From NCBI RefSeq assembly GCF_014960965.1, contig NZ_CP063169.1, positions 1,521,581-1,585,580 on the forward strand: DNA of 64,000 nucleotides, written 5' to 3'. Source of the stretch: Ruania alkalisoli. Lineage in GTDB: Bacteria; Actinomycetota; Actinomycetes; Actinomycetales; Beutenbergiaceae. Of this stretch, positions 1 to 7,632 are shown one piece after another. A program made the translations under genes and the position numbers. Each line of letters opens with the position of its first letter. The stretch's first letter is position 1. The notes under the pieces were generated by a model. It did not search any database and was not told the origin of the DNA. It worked only from the letters and a program-made list of their open reading frames with translations.

Positions 1-1
1 C

Positions 2-415
2 TACAAGTCGACGTTGATCGAGCGGTTCTCCAACCCGGGTGTGCGCGATACCGTCGCCCGGCTATGCGCGGAGTCCTCCGATCGGATCCCGACCTGGCTG
101 GTCCCGGTCATCCGGGACAACCTCGCCAGCGGTGGCGAGATCCAGTTGTCTGCGGCGGTCGTGGCCAGTTGGGCCCGCTACGCCGAAGGTGTCGATGAGC
201 AGGGCGAACCGATCGAGATCGTGGATCGCCTTGCCGACCGCGTCCACGCGGCGGCGCTGCGCCGGACCGAGGATGACGTGGCATTCCTGCGCGATCGGGA
301 TCTGTTCGGCGATCTGGTAGATCACGAGCGCTTTGTCGACGCCTACCGCTGGGCCCTGGACTCGTTCCATGCCCGCGGGGCGCGCGCGACTGTCGCCGCC
401 CTCATCGAAGGCTGA
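2..415 (+). CDS. Mannitol/polyol 2-dehydrogenase family, C-terminal part
   Basis: Only the last 137 codons are present; the gene enters from the left edge in frame 2. The segment contains RFSNPGVRDTVARLC, then IPTWLVPVIRDNLASGG, then YAEGVDEQGEPIEI. These are hallmarks of the C-terminal helical domain of long-chain mannitol dehydrogenases (MtlK and fructuronate-reductase relatives), which oxidise polyols such as mannitol or arabitol to ketoses with NAD. The Rossmann half lies outside the window. It sits beside a SorC regulator and a polyol ABC importer, so it probably acts on the imported polyol. The substrate cannot be settled from this fragment. Confidence 0.85.
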   Translation, partial: YKSTLIERFSNPGVRDTVARLCAESSDRIPTWLVPVIRDNLASGGEIQLSAAVVASWARYAEGVDEQGEPIEIVDRLADRVHAAALRRTEDDVAFLRDRDLFGDLVDHERFVDAYRWALDSFHARGARATVAALIEG

Positions 416-428
416 GCGCGCCGGAGCG

Positions 429-1358
429 TCAGTCCTGCTGTTCCATCAGCGCCCGGGCGCACTCGGCGTCGAGGACGAAAGTGGAGGCGATGTTTCCCAG
501 CGCGGCGGCCCGCACGGCCGGAGCGACCCCCGCGCCGAAGCCGCACGCCACCACCTCGGGGGTGCGGCGCAGCTGATCGAGGCGAACCGCCACGACGCGC
601 TCGTCAAGCGCGGTGTGGACGTCGTGCCCAGCGGCGTCGAAGAGCCGCCCTGAGCATTCCCCGACGGCGCCGATCGCCTCCGCCTCTTCCCGGTCGGCCT
701 GGGTGATGTTCGGGTAGACGGTCGAGGCCTGACGCGACCAGCCACCGATCGCCACCACCGCGAGATTGAGGGCGTCAGCGCGCGTGAGGGCCTCGGCGAT
801 CTGGGGTTGCTCACGCAATCCGGCGGCCGTGGCCGCGTCGCGGACCACGAGTGGTGCCCAGATGGGCCACGTGCGTACCCCTCGCAGGCTCTTGAGTCGC
901 TGGATCATCTCGACCGAGTCGCCACTGTCGGCCACTGGCATCGCGCCGACCAGCTGGACGATCTCGCAGGGCTCGAGGTGATCCAGGTGCATGGTGGCTC
1001 GTTCGATCGTGCGTGACCAGGACATGCCGACCGTCATCCCGTCTCGCACGCGGTCGCGGATCGTGTCGGCCACGGTCCGCGCGAGTAGGTCGCGTCGCTG
1101 TGAGGGGTCCGAATGCGACGGGCTGATGATGACCCGCACGCCCAGGTCGGCGGAGACGCGAGCACCGAGGTCGGAATCGGATTCCTCCGGGAGGGCGATC
1201 GAGATCCGGACGATCCCGCGTTCGCGGGCCGTGCTGAGCAGACGCGCAACCTGGAACCGGGAGAGGTCGCGCTCCTTGGCGATCTCTACCTTGGACTTGC
1301 CCTCGAGGTGGAAGTCGATGCATACATCGCGCATGAGCGCGAGCTCGTCCTCGTCCAT
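429..1358 (-). CDS. SorC/DeoR-type sugar-binding transcriptional regulator
   Basis: 309 aa from ATG 1358, which has a GGAG about 8 nt upstream; a longer reading from ATG 1403 lacks a ribosome site. Residues about 4-55 form a helix-turn-helix (GKSKVEIAKERDLSRFQVARLL). The rest matches the SorC sugar-phosphate-binding domain, with segments such as VGMSWSRTIERA, EIVQLVGAM and VVAIGGW. The family regulates polyol or sugar catabolism and responds to phosphorylated sugars. It is divergent from the ABC operon starting at 1511 and lies between the dehydrogenase and that importer, so local control is the natural inference. The ligand is unknown. Confidence 0.9.
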   Translation of the reverse strand: MDEDELALMRDVCIDFHLEGKSKVEIAKERDLSRFQVARLLSTARERGIVRISIALPEESDSDLGARVSADLGVRVIISPSHSDPSQRRDLLARTVADTIRDRVRDGMTVGMSWSRTIERATMHLDHLEPCEIVQLVGAMPVADSGDSVEMIQRLKSLRGVRTWPIWAPLVVRDAATAAGLREQPQIAEALTRADALNLAVVAIGGWSRQASTVYPNITQADREEAEAIGAVGECSGRLFDAAGHDVHTALDERVVAVRLDQLRRTPEVVACGFGAGVAPAVRAAALGNIASTFVLDAECARALMEQQD

Positions 1359-1396
1359 AGTCTCGGCTCCGCTCTCACAAATGATGATGAAGGTGT

Positions 1397-1463
1397 TGCT
1401 CATTTGAGTGTATCGGACTACTGTAACCACCAACAGATGAGCACACGGTGATGCTCAAACGAG
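1397..1463. promoter_or_regulatory. Candidate SorC operators between regulator and ABC operon
   Basis: The motif TGCTCA-N3-GAG occurs at 1397-1408 and again at 1452-1463. In addition TGAGCA (1438-1443) faces TGCTCA (1452-1457) as an inverted repeat. The half-sites lie between the divergent SorC gene and the transporter operon, where SorC-family regulators normally bind. The binding role is inferred. Confidence 0.45.
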
Positions 1464-1510
1464 CGGCGATGGTGTAAGTCCGCCGCTGCCACACCGACGT
1501 GAGGACGACG

Positions 1511-2929
1511 ATGTTCCCCATCCACCTTTCGGGATCCGCGCTGGCCGGATCAGCAGATCCACCCCACCGCCCACGGGACTGGACGCGACGGCGGGCGGCG
1601 GCCCTGGCCGGCGTCGCCTCGATCGCCCTCGCCGGTTGCGCCGGAGCCGGCGCTGTCGGCGGGGGAGACGGGCAGGAGCAGATCGTCGTGGCGATCGTCT
1701 CCAACCCGCAGATGCAGGATGCGATCTCGCTGCAGGACGAGTTCCGTGCCGAGCACCCGGACATCGATGTGCGCTTCGTGAGCCTGCCCGAGAACGAGGC
1801 GCGAGCGAAGATCACCGCCTCGGTGGCTACCGGCGGCGGCGAGTTCGACGTGGTGATGATCTCCAACTACGAAACTCCGATGTGGGCAGCGAACGGGTGG
1901 ATCGAGAACCTCCAGCCCTACGCCGAGGCGACCGAGGGGTACGCACCCGAGGACTTTGTGCCGAGCGTCGCCGAGGCGCTCTCCTATGAAGGGGACCTGT
2001 ATTCGGTTCCCTTCTACGGTGAGTCCTCCTTCCTCGCCTATCGCGAGGATGTGTTCACCGAGCAGGGCCTGGCGATGCCGGAACGCCCGACCTGGGCCGA
2101 GGTCCGCGACCTCGCTGCCCGGCTGCACGACCCGGAGGCCGGCTTCTCCGGGATCTGCCTGCGCGGACTCGCCGGCTGGGGTGAGGTGATGGCCCCCTTG
2201 ACCACGGTGATGAACACCTACGGCGGCAGCTGGTTCGACGCCGACTGGAACGCTCAGCTGGACACGCCCGAGGTACATGCCGCCGTCAGCGATTATGTGA
2301 ACTTGGTCCGTGACTACGGTCAGCCGGGCGCCGCCACCTCCGGGTTCGGTGACTGCCTCACCCGCTTCGCTCAGGGCAATGCCGCCATGTGGTACGACGC
2401 CACCTCGATGGTCTCCTCCATCGAGGACCCGGCCTCCTCCACGGTGGCCGGTGACGTCGGCTACGTGCCCGCCCCGGTCAGCGAGACCGAGTCAGCGGGC
2501 TGGCTCTACTCGTGGTCCCTGGCGATTCCCACCACCAGTGAGCACACCGACGCCGCCTGGGACTTCGTCTCGTGGATGACCAGCCCGGATTACATCCAGC
2601 TGGTGGGCGACGAGCTCGGCTGGGAGCGGGTACCGCCGGGCAGCCGCCTGTCCACCTACGAGATTCCCGAGTATGCCGAAATCGCCCAGGCGTACTCCGA
2701 GCCGACCCTGACCTCGATGGGGCTGGCGAGCCCGGAGAACAGCTTCACCGAGCCGGTGCCGTACCCGGGCATCCAGTTCGTCGGGATCCCCGAGTTCCAG
2801 GACCTGGGCACCCGCGTGGGCCAGCAGATCTCCGCGGCGATCGCCGGCCAGATCACCGTGGACCAAGCGCTCGAGCAGTCCCAGCGGTACGCCGAGACGG
2901 TGGCCGACTCGTATCAGGAGGAGAACTGA
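1511..2929 (+). CDS. Polyol ABC transporter substrate-binding lipoprotein (SmoE/MtlE-like)
   Basis: 472 aa from ATG 1511, chosen over GTG 1499 because GAGGA sits 5 nt before it. An Arg-rich N-terminus precedes a hydrophobic stretch and the lipobox LAGC near residue 40, so the mature protein is lipid-anchored. The body is a family-1 solute-binding fold. YSVPFYGESSFLAYR and FSGICLRGLAGWGE are typical of sorbitol/mannitol-binding proteins. It would deliver a polyol to the two permeases that follow at 1- and 2-nt spacing. No ATPase gene is nearby, so an MsmK-type shared ATPase must be encoded elsewhere. Confidence 0.88.
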   Translation: MFPIHLSGSALAGSADPPHRPRDWTRRRAAALAGVASIALAGCAGAGAVGGGDGQEQIVVAIVSNPQMQDAISLQDEFRAEHPDIDVRFVSLPENEARAKITASVATGGGEFDVVMISNYETPMWAANGWIENLQPYAEATEGYAPEDFVPSVAEALSYEGDLYSVPFYGESSFLAYREDVFTEQGLAMPERPTWAEVRDLAARLHDPEAGFSGICLRGLAGWGEVMAPLTTVMNTYGGSWFDADWNAQLDTPEVHAAVSDYVNLVRDYGQPGAATSGFGDCLTRFAQGNAAMWYDATSMVSSIEDPASSTVAGDVGYVPAPVSETESAGWLYSWSLAIPTTSEHTDAAWDFVSWMTSPDYIQLVGDELGWERVPPGSRLSTYEIPEYAEIAQAYSEPTLTSMGLASPENSFTEPVPYPGIQFVGIPEFQDLGTRVGQQISAAIAGQITVDQALEQSQRYAETVADSYQEEN

Positions 2930-2930
2930 G

Positions 2931-3878
2931 ATGAGCACCCTCGTTGAGAAGCATCACCGTCGTGAGGCTGAGCGCCGGGCCGATGTGAAGACACCTGCGC
3001 AGATCGAGCGTGCGGAGGCATGGCGCCGTCGGGCACCGCTGCTGCCGGCGCTGATCTTCACCATCATCGTCACCCAGGTGCCGTTCCTGGTGACCATCTG
3101 GTACTCGCTGCGCTCGGAGAACTTGCTCCGCCCCGACGGCGACCGGTTCGTGGGGTTGAGCAACTACGCGGACCTGTTTGCCGACTCCACCTTCCGTGGC
3201 GCTGCTGTGAACAGCGTGATCTTCACCCTCGGCTGCGTGGCGGTGGCGATGCTGCTGGGGATCGGGCTTGCGCTGCTCCTGGATCGCAAGTTCGTGGGCC
3301 AGGGGCTGGCACGCACGCTGCTGATCACCCCGTTCCTGATCATGCCGGTGGCCGGGGCGATGATCTGGAGCGTCTCGATGCTCAACCCCACCTACGGGAT
3401 GGTGAACTGGCTGATCGGCCTGGTTGGGATCAACCCCGTCGACTGGACCTCCACCTACCCGGTGCTGAGCATCCTGTTCGCGTTGGTGTGGCAGTGGACC
3501 CCGTTCATGATGCTGCTCGTGCTGGCCGGTTTGCAGGCTCAACCCAAGGACGTGCTGGAGGCAGCCCAGATGGACGGTGCCGGCTGGGGCAAGACCTTCG
3601 TGTCCATCACCCTTCCGCAGCTGCGCCGCTACATCGAGCTCGGCGTGCTGCTGGGAGCTATCTACGTGGTGAACACCTTCGACCAGATCTACCTGATGAC
3701 GGCCGGCGGGCCGGGTACGGCGAGCGCGAACCTGCCGTTCTACATCTACCAGCGGGCGTTCCTCGGCTTCGACATCGGCCAGGCCGCCGCCATGGGTGTG
3801 GTGGTGGTGATCGCCACGATCATCGTGGCCACCTTCGCCCTGCGCCTGATCTTCCGCAGTTTCGAGCAGAAGGACTGA
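2931..3878 (+). CDS. Polyol ABC transporter permease 1 (SmoF/MtlF-like, MalF type)
   Basis: 315 aa, starting one base after the stop of the binding-protein gene. A basic cytoplasmic N-terminus is followed by about six membrane segments. The EAA loop that contacts the ATPase is visible as VLEAAQMDGAGWGKTFVSITLPQL around residues 205-230. FDQIYLMTAGGPG near residue 250 is characteristic of MalF-type sugar permeases. Together with the next gene it forms the membrane channel of the polyol importer. Confidence 0.9.
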   Translation: MSTLVEKHHRREAERRADVKTPAQIERAEAWRRRAPLLPALIFTIIVTQVPFLVTIWYSLRSENLLRPDGDRFVGLSNYADLFADSTFRGAAVNSVIFTLGCVAVAMLLGIGLALLLDRKFVGQGLARTLLITPFLIMPVAGAMIWSVSMLNPTYGMVNWLIGLVGINPVDWTSTYPVLSILFALVWQWTPFMMLLVLAGLQAQPKDVLEAAQMDGAGWGKTFVSITLPQLRRYIELGVLLGAIYVVNTFDQIYLMTAGGPGTASANLPFYIYQRAFLGFDIGQAAAMGVVVVIATIIVATFALRLIFRSFEQKD

Positions 3879-3880
3879 TC

Positions 3881-4765
3881 ATGACGACGACGTCCCCTGA
3901 GATCCGTAGTTCCGGTGCCCCTGGCGGGGTCCGACCTACTCGCCGTGACCGTGGTGAGGGCGTGCGCGGCGGTTTGCTGACCGCGCTCACCTGGGTGATC
4001 GCGATCGCGTTCTTCTTCCCGGTCGCATGGATGGCCATGACGGCGTTCAAACAGGAAGCCGAGGCGGCCTCGAACCCGCCGACCTGGTTCTTCACGCCCA
4101 CGTTGGATCAGTTCCGGGCCGTGATCGAGGGCGGGGCGGGGGTGTACTTCGCGAACTCCCTGATCGCCACGGGCGTGTCCACGTTGCTCGTGATCGCGCT
4201 GGCAGTGCCGGCCTCATATGCGCTGGCGATCCGACCGGTGAAGAAGACGCAGGACGTGCTGTTCTTCTTCATGTCCACCAAGATGCTGCCGGTGGTGGCC
4301 GTGATCGTGCCGATCTACGTGATCGCGGGGCGGCTGCACGTCCTGGACACCATCTGGACCCTGGTGGTGCTGTACACGGCCATGAACCTGCCGATCGCGG
4401 TGTGGATGATGCGCTCCTTCTTCCAGGAGATCCCGGGTGAGGTGCTGGAGGCGGCGTCCATGGACGGTGCTGGGCTCATGCGCACGCTACGCGCGGTGCT
4501 CATCCCGATGGTGGCGCCCGGCCTGGCTGCGACGGCCCTGATCTGCGTGATCTTCGCCTGGAACGAGTTCTTCTTCGCACTGAATCTGACGGCGGCCCGG
4601 GCGGCGACGGTGCCGATCTTCATCACCTCCACGATGACCAGTGAGGGCCTCTTCCTGGCTCGCCTCTCCGCCGCGAGCCTGCTGGCGTCCTTGCCGGTGC
4701 TGATCGCCGGGTGGGTGGCGCAGAAGCAGCTCGTGCGTGGCCTCTCGATGGGTGCGATCAAGTAG
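3881..4765 (+). CDS. Polyol ABC transporter permease 2 (SmoG/MtlG-like, MalG type)
   Basis: 294 aa from ATG 3881, 2 nt after the previous stop; the open frame extends much further upstream, but that stretch overlaps permease 1 and is spurious. It has about six membrane segments. The EAA loop reads VLEAASMDGAGLMRTLRAVLIP around residues 190-210, followed by the family motif WNEFFFALNLT. The C-terminus QLVRGLSMGAIK is typical of MalG-type permeases. It is the last gene of the operon, and a perfect hairpin begins 8 nt after its stop. Confidence 0.9.
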   Translation: MTTTSPEIRSSGAPGGVRPTRRDRGEGVRGGLLTALTWVIAIAFFFPVAWMAMTAFKQEAEAASNPPTWFFTPTLDQFRAVIEGGAGVYFANSLIATGVSTLLVIALAVPASYALAIRPVKKTQDVLFFFMSTKMLPVVAVIVPIYVIAGRLHVLDTIWTLVVLYTAMNLPIAVWMMRSFFQEIPGEVLEAASMDGAGLMRTLRAVLIPMVAPGLAATALICVIFAWNEFFFALNLTAARAATVPIFITSTMTSEGLFLARLSAASLLASLPVLIAGWVAQKQLVRGLSMGAIK

Positions 4766-4773
4766 TCCGCCCG

Positions 4774-4833
4774 CGAGGGTGGCTTGAGTGTCGGAAATCC
4801 ACCGGCTGATTCGTGACACTCAAGCCACCCTCG
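4774..4833. terminator. Perfect 19-bp hairpin, copy 1 of a repeated palindrome family
   Basis: Left arm CGAGGGTGGCTTGAGTGTC (4774-4792) is perfectly complementary to 4815-4833, with a 22-nt loop. It follows the permease stop codon directly. There is no T-tract, so it may be an actinobacterial I-shaped terminator. Related hairpins lie at 5381-5428 and 41427-41482. Confidence 0.7.
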
Positions 4834-4874
4834 TGCCTGTGTTACCAGCTGCGCGGTGGTTCTAGGGTTGCTCC

Positions 4875-5390
4875 ATGGTTCCCGAGATGGCTGAGGTGCT
4901 GGCGGCCGGTGAGTTGACGCTCCGCCTCCTCGAGCCGGCCGACCACGCGGAGCTCCATGCGATCTTCTCAGATCCGCGGACCCACACGATCGGTAGTGGT
5001 CCCGTCCGTGATGCCGAGGAGACGAGGCAGTGGCTGGACCGCCGCAGGGTGCGACGTACCGAGCACGGCGTCGCGTGGTATGCCGTCCGGCGGCCGGATG
5101 GATCGATGATCGGTACCGCAGGACTGTTGATAGGGCGTACTGAGCCGCATCCAGAAATTGGATTCGAGATTCGCCATCAGGACCAGCGGCGTGGCTTTGG
5201 GACGGCTGCTGCCATGGCGGTGGTCGCAGAGGCGTATCGAGCGGGATTCGAGCAGGTGTGGGCGACCGTGCGCCCATGGAACGTCGGCTCGCTGCGGGCG
5301 TTGGATCGTGTCGGGTTCCGTCCGCAACGCGTTGAGCGTGACGAGCACGGTGAGCTCATCTGCCTGCTGCACCGCGCGACGGTGGCCTGA
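4875..5390 (+). CDS. GNAT family N-acetyltransferase (RimJ/RimL-like)
   Basis: 171 aa from ATG 4875; ATG 4887 is an alternative. The N-terminus LTLRLLEPADHAELHAIFSD and the acetyl-CoA pocket region IRHQDQRRGFGTAAAMAVV followed by NVGSLRALDRVGF define the RimJ/RimL subgroup, which acetylates N-terminal amines or small molecules. It is monocistronic between two copies of the same hairpin family. Its TGA lies inside the left arm of the second hairpin. The substrate is unknown. Confidence 0.88.
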   Translation: MVPEMAEVLAAGELTLRLLEPADHAELHAIFSDPRTHTIGSGPVRDAEETRQWLDRRRVRRTEHGVAWYAVRRPDGSMIGTAGLLIGRTEPHPEIGFEIRHQDQRRGFGTAAAMAVVAEAYRAGFEQVWATVRPWNVGSLRALDRVGFRPQRVERDEHGELICLLHRATVA

Positions 5391-5428
5391 GTGTCGTTCG
5401 GGGCGCGAGAATCGGCACTCAAGCCACC
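5381..5428. terminator. Hairpin copy 2 between convergent genes
   Basis: GGTGGCCTGAGTGTC (5381-5395) pairs with GGCACTCAAGCCACC (5414-5428); the two differences from perfect pairing are G.U-compatible. It contains the GNAT stop codon and overlaps the 3' end of the convergent DUF3054 gene, so it could end transcription from both sides. Confidence 0.6.
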
Positions 5429-5838
5429 CTCGTGTAGCTGCGCACCTGGCGCCAGAGCACGACGGCGGCCCGCCACCCCAGCAGCAGGGCCCCCAGGGTC
5501 ACGAGAGCAACCAGGGGGAAGGCGCCGGAGAGACCACCTCCGGTGAGTCCGCGCAGCGCGAGTCCGCCGGCTGCTGTGATGAGCCAGACCAGCACGCCCG
5601 TCGGCCACACCAGATGCGGGTGGCGCCATGCCCGGGACACGAGCCAGCCCGCGACGAGAGCGGCCAAGAACGGCCATGCTGTTCCGAGCGTTCCCAGCAG
5701 TACCCCGGCGTCGTGGTGGGTGCCGCGCCCGGCAACCACGAAAATCAGCACCGCCAGTACGTCACTGGCGATAGCCCGCCAGTGACGAGCGGTCGATCGT
5801 GACGGAGCGGGCGCCAGCGGGTGGGTGTTGTCGCTCAG
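5419..5838 (-). CDS. DUF3054 family membrane protein
   Basis: About 139 aa, with roughly four membrane segments (VLAVLIFVVAGR, AWPFLAALVAGWLVSRAW, LVWPTGVLVWLITAAGG, and a C-terminal helix around LVALVTLGALLLGW). Length and layout match DUF3054 proteins of Actinobacteria, whose function is unknown. The start is unusual: no ATG, GTG or TTG is available near the expected N-terminus. The best candidate is a CTG at 5838 that overlaps the upstream TGA as CTGA, mirroring the ATGA/GTGA overlaps elsewhere in this window. It is probably translated by coupling with the DUF4916 gene. Confidence 0.75.
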   Translation of the reverse strand: MSDNTHPLAPAPSRSTARHWRAIASDVLAVLIFVVAGRGTHHDAGVLLGTLGTAWPFLAALVAGWLVSRAWRHPHLVWPTGVLVWLITAAGGLALRGLTGGGLSGAFPLVALVTLGALLLGWRAAVVLWRQVRSYTRVA

Positions 5839-6374
5839 ACCAGCCGCCCAACAGTCGCGAGTGCCGTGCGCACCAGGGCCCCGTGCCCGTCCACCATGTC
5901 TGCCTGCACCATCGGGGAGACAGCCTCCTCCGGCGTGAACCAGCCGATGTCGAGAGCATCCTGCTGGGGGCTGCAGTCGCCGTCCACAGGGACGATGTAG
6001 GCCAGCGCGACGGCGTGCTGGCGCGGATCGTGGTACGCGGTGATTCCTGGGGTGGGAAAGTACTCGGCAACGGTGAACGGCGTGAGTGTGACCGGCAGCC
6101 GGGGGAGTGCCATCGGGCCGAGGTCCTTGTCGAGGTGACGGGCAAGTGCGTCGCGGATCAACTCGTGGTGCATCACCCGGCCGGAGACGAGGGCGCGGGA
6201 GATGCCACCGTCGCGCGGGGTGCGAAGGAGCAACCCGATCTGCTGGATCACACCGTCCGGGTCGACCCGCACGGGGACCACGTCGACATACAAGATGGGC
6301 AACCGGCGGCGAACTGCCGCCAGCTCGTCGGGTTCGAACCAACCGTCGCCGGTCTCGATCGCAGTCTCGCTCAT
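5835..6374 (-). CDS. DUF4916 / NUDIX-like protein
   Basis: 179 aa from ATG 6374. Segments such as RLPILYVDVVPVRVD, VSGRVMHHELIRDAL, YFPTPGITAYHDPRQHAVAL and QQDALDIGWFTPEEA match the actinobacterial DUF4916 group, which is distantly related to NUDIX hydrolases. A complete canonical Nudix box (GX5EX7REUXEEXGU) is not present, so hydrolase activity is uncertain. The gene overlaps the DUF3054 gene by 4 nt. tRNA-Leu lies upstream on the same strand. Confidence 0.8.
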   Translation of the reverse strand: MSETAIETGDGWFEPDELAAVRRRLPILYVDVVPVRVDPDGVIQQIGLLLRTPRDGGISRALVSGRVMHHELIRDALARHLDKDLGPMALPRLPVTLTPFTVAEYFPTPGITAYHDPRQHAVALAYIVPVDGDCSPQQDALDIGWFTPEEAVSPMVQADMVDGHGALVRTALATVGRLV

Positions 6375-6468
6375 TACGTGCCGTACCCCGTCGATGAACT
6401 CTCGATGAACTGTGCTGGTGCCAGGATCTCACGCACCAGAACCCGGGCGGTCGGTTTCCACAGCAATC

Positions 6469-6562
6469 GGTTCCTTCGTCACAGTGCGCGAGGCGGGGCC
6501 GTCGCTTCGCTCCTCCTCGTCCCGCTCGGGCAGGGTTCCTTCGTCACAGTGCGCGAGGCGGG
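6469..6562 (-). repeat. tRNA-Leu tail duplication cassette (65-bp period)
   Basis: A 29-bp sequence at 6469-6497 is repeated exactly at 6534-6562. On the minus strand it holds the last 12 nt of tRNA-Leu plus 17 further nt (discriminator base and flank). The spacer between copies includes GGACGAGGAGGAGCG on the minus strand. A homologous cassette with its own tRNA end lies at 59635-59715. Confidence 0.85.
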
Positions 6563-6631
6563 ACTCGAACCCGCACGCCCGAAGGCACAGGAACCTAAAT
6601 CCTGCGCGGCTGCCAGTTACGCCACTCGCGC
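6550..6631 (-). tRNA. tRNA-Leu(UAG)
   Basis: Minus strand. Acceptor arm GCGCGAG pairs with CTCGCGC. The anticodon stem CAGGA/TCCTG encloses loop TTTAGGT, anticodon UAG. A long variable arm (type II tRNA) and T-loop TTCGAGT are present. CCA is not encoded. Length is 82 nt to the discriminator A. Confidence 0.95.
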
Positions 6632-6718
6632 GCGTGGTCCTAGCGTAGACCGTGGCCGGGTGCCCTCGTGCACCCCCACGGTGCGGACGCGCCTGGGCGA
6701 CCCTTTAGCCTGGGTGCC

Positions 6719-7429
6719 GTGACGCTCGCACCCCGACCCTCCGCCGTCCTCGTGCTCGACTTCGACGGGACTCTGTGCATCGGTGACGATCCGGTGCTCT
6801 TCTACGCCGAGGAGATCCAGCGCCGCCACGATGCGGCCCGTGGCCTCGTGGACCACACCCGGGAGTTCTTCGCCGGGGTGCGTGACATACCCGATGCCCC
6901 GGACGGCTATCATGCCGTCGCGACGCTGGCCACCGCAGCCGGCGTCCCGAGTTCCGTGCTCGGCGAGGGCTACCTCGCCTCCCGCCGCCGGCTCGATGAA
7001 GGGGAAGGCGAGACCAACCCGCCCGACGGCGTGGCGGAGCTCCTCACGCAGGTGCGTCACCTCGGGGTGCAGGTGGTGCTGGTCACGAACGCGCCAGCGG
7101 TGGGTGCGCAGAGCTGGATCGAACGGCAGGGACTCGGGTTGCTGATCGACAGACTGTGGCCGGATGCCGGAAAGCCGGCGGCCATGCCCGGGATCCTTGA
7201 GGAACTCGCTGCCAGTCTCACCGACCCGGGCCGGCTCGCGAGCGTGGGCGATGTGTGGATCAACGACGTGGAGCCGGCCGTGCGACGTGGCTCGGCAGGA
7301 TTCTTCATCGACAGGTTCGGGCGGGGAGACGGGCCGTGCACCGCCGCAGCGCCCACATTCGAGGAACTGGCGCCGGCGATCGCATCGTGGGCTCGCGAGC
7401 ACCTCGGGGCGGACGAAGCAGCGTCCTGA
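6719..7429 (+). CDS. HAD superfamily hydrolase
   Basis: 236 aa from GTG 6719. Motif I is LDFDGTL at residues 13-19, whose first Asp is the usual nucleophile. Motif II is VVLVTNAP, followed by a Lys in DAGKPAAMPG, and motif IV reads SVGDVWINDVEPA. A helical cap sits between motifs I and II (YAEEIQRRHDAARGLV). The family usually dephosphorylates small phospho-metabolites, and the substrate is unknown. The gene stands alone between tRNA-Leu and the phosphonate-type operon. Confidence 0.85.
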   Translation: MTLAPRPSAVLVLDFDGTLCIGDDPVLFYAEEIQRRHDAARGLVDHTREFFAGVRDIPDAPDGYHAVATLATAAGVPSSVLGEGYLASRRRLDEGEGETNPPDGVAELLTQVRHLGVQVVLVTNAPAVGAQSWIERQGLGLLIDRLWPDAGKPAAMPGILEELAASLTDPGRLASVGDVWINDVEPAVRRGSAGFFIDRFGRGDGPCTAAAPTFEELAPAIASWAREHLGADEAAS

Positions 7430-7595
7430 ACGAAGTGCCGCAGGGACCGACTCGCCGGGAAAGTCTCGATCGTTCCGTGAGTGTTTACCGGACTGCAACC
7501 CTGTATCCCTAGCGCGTTCGTCTTTGCCTCAGTAGCGTGCAACTCGTGTTCACCGCACCCGCGGCTGACGTAATGACGTTGCGGGGGCAACCGAT

Positions 7596-7611
7596 GGTGC
7601 CGATCGGCACC
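7596..7611. promoter_or_regulatory. Perfect palindrome before phnD-like gene
   Basis: GGTGCCGATCGGCACC is a 16-bp perfect palindrome ending 21 nt before the phnD start, just upstream of its GAGGG ribosome site (7622-7626). Its position suits an operator, possibly for the operon's RpiR-type regulator. No binding data. Confidence 0.4.
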
Positions 7612-7632
7612 CTGACCTCACGAGGGTGAAAG

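Noticed and set aside
3020-3880. N-terminal extension of permease 2
   Set aside because: Overlaps permease 1 completely in another frame; true start is ATG 3881.
5799-6722. Long + strand frame across DUF4916 and tRNA-Leu
   Set aside because: Antisense shadow of DUF4916 and tRNA-Leu; REAGLEPARPKAQ-type peptide is translated tRNA.
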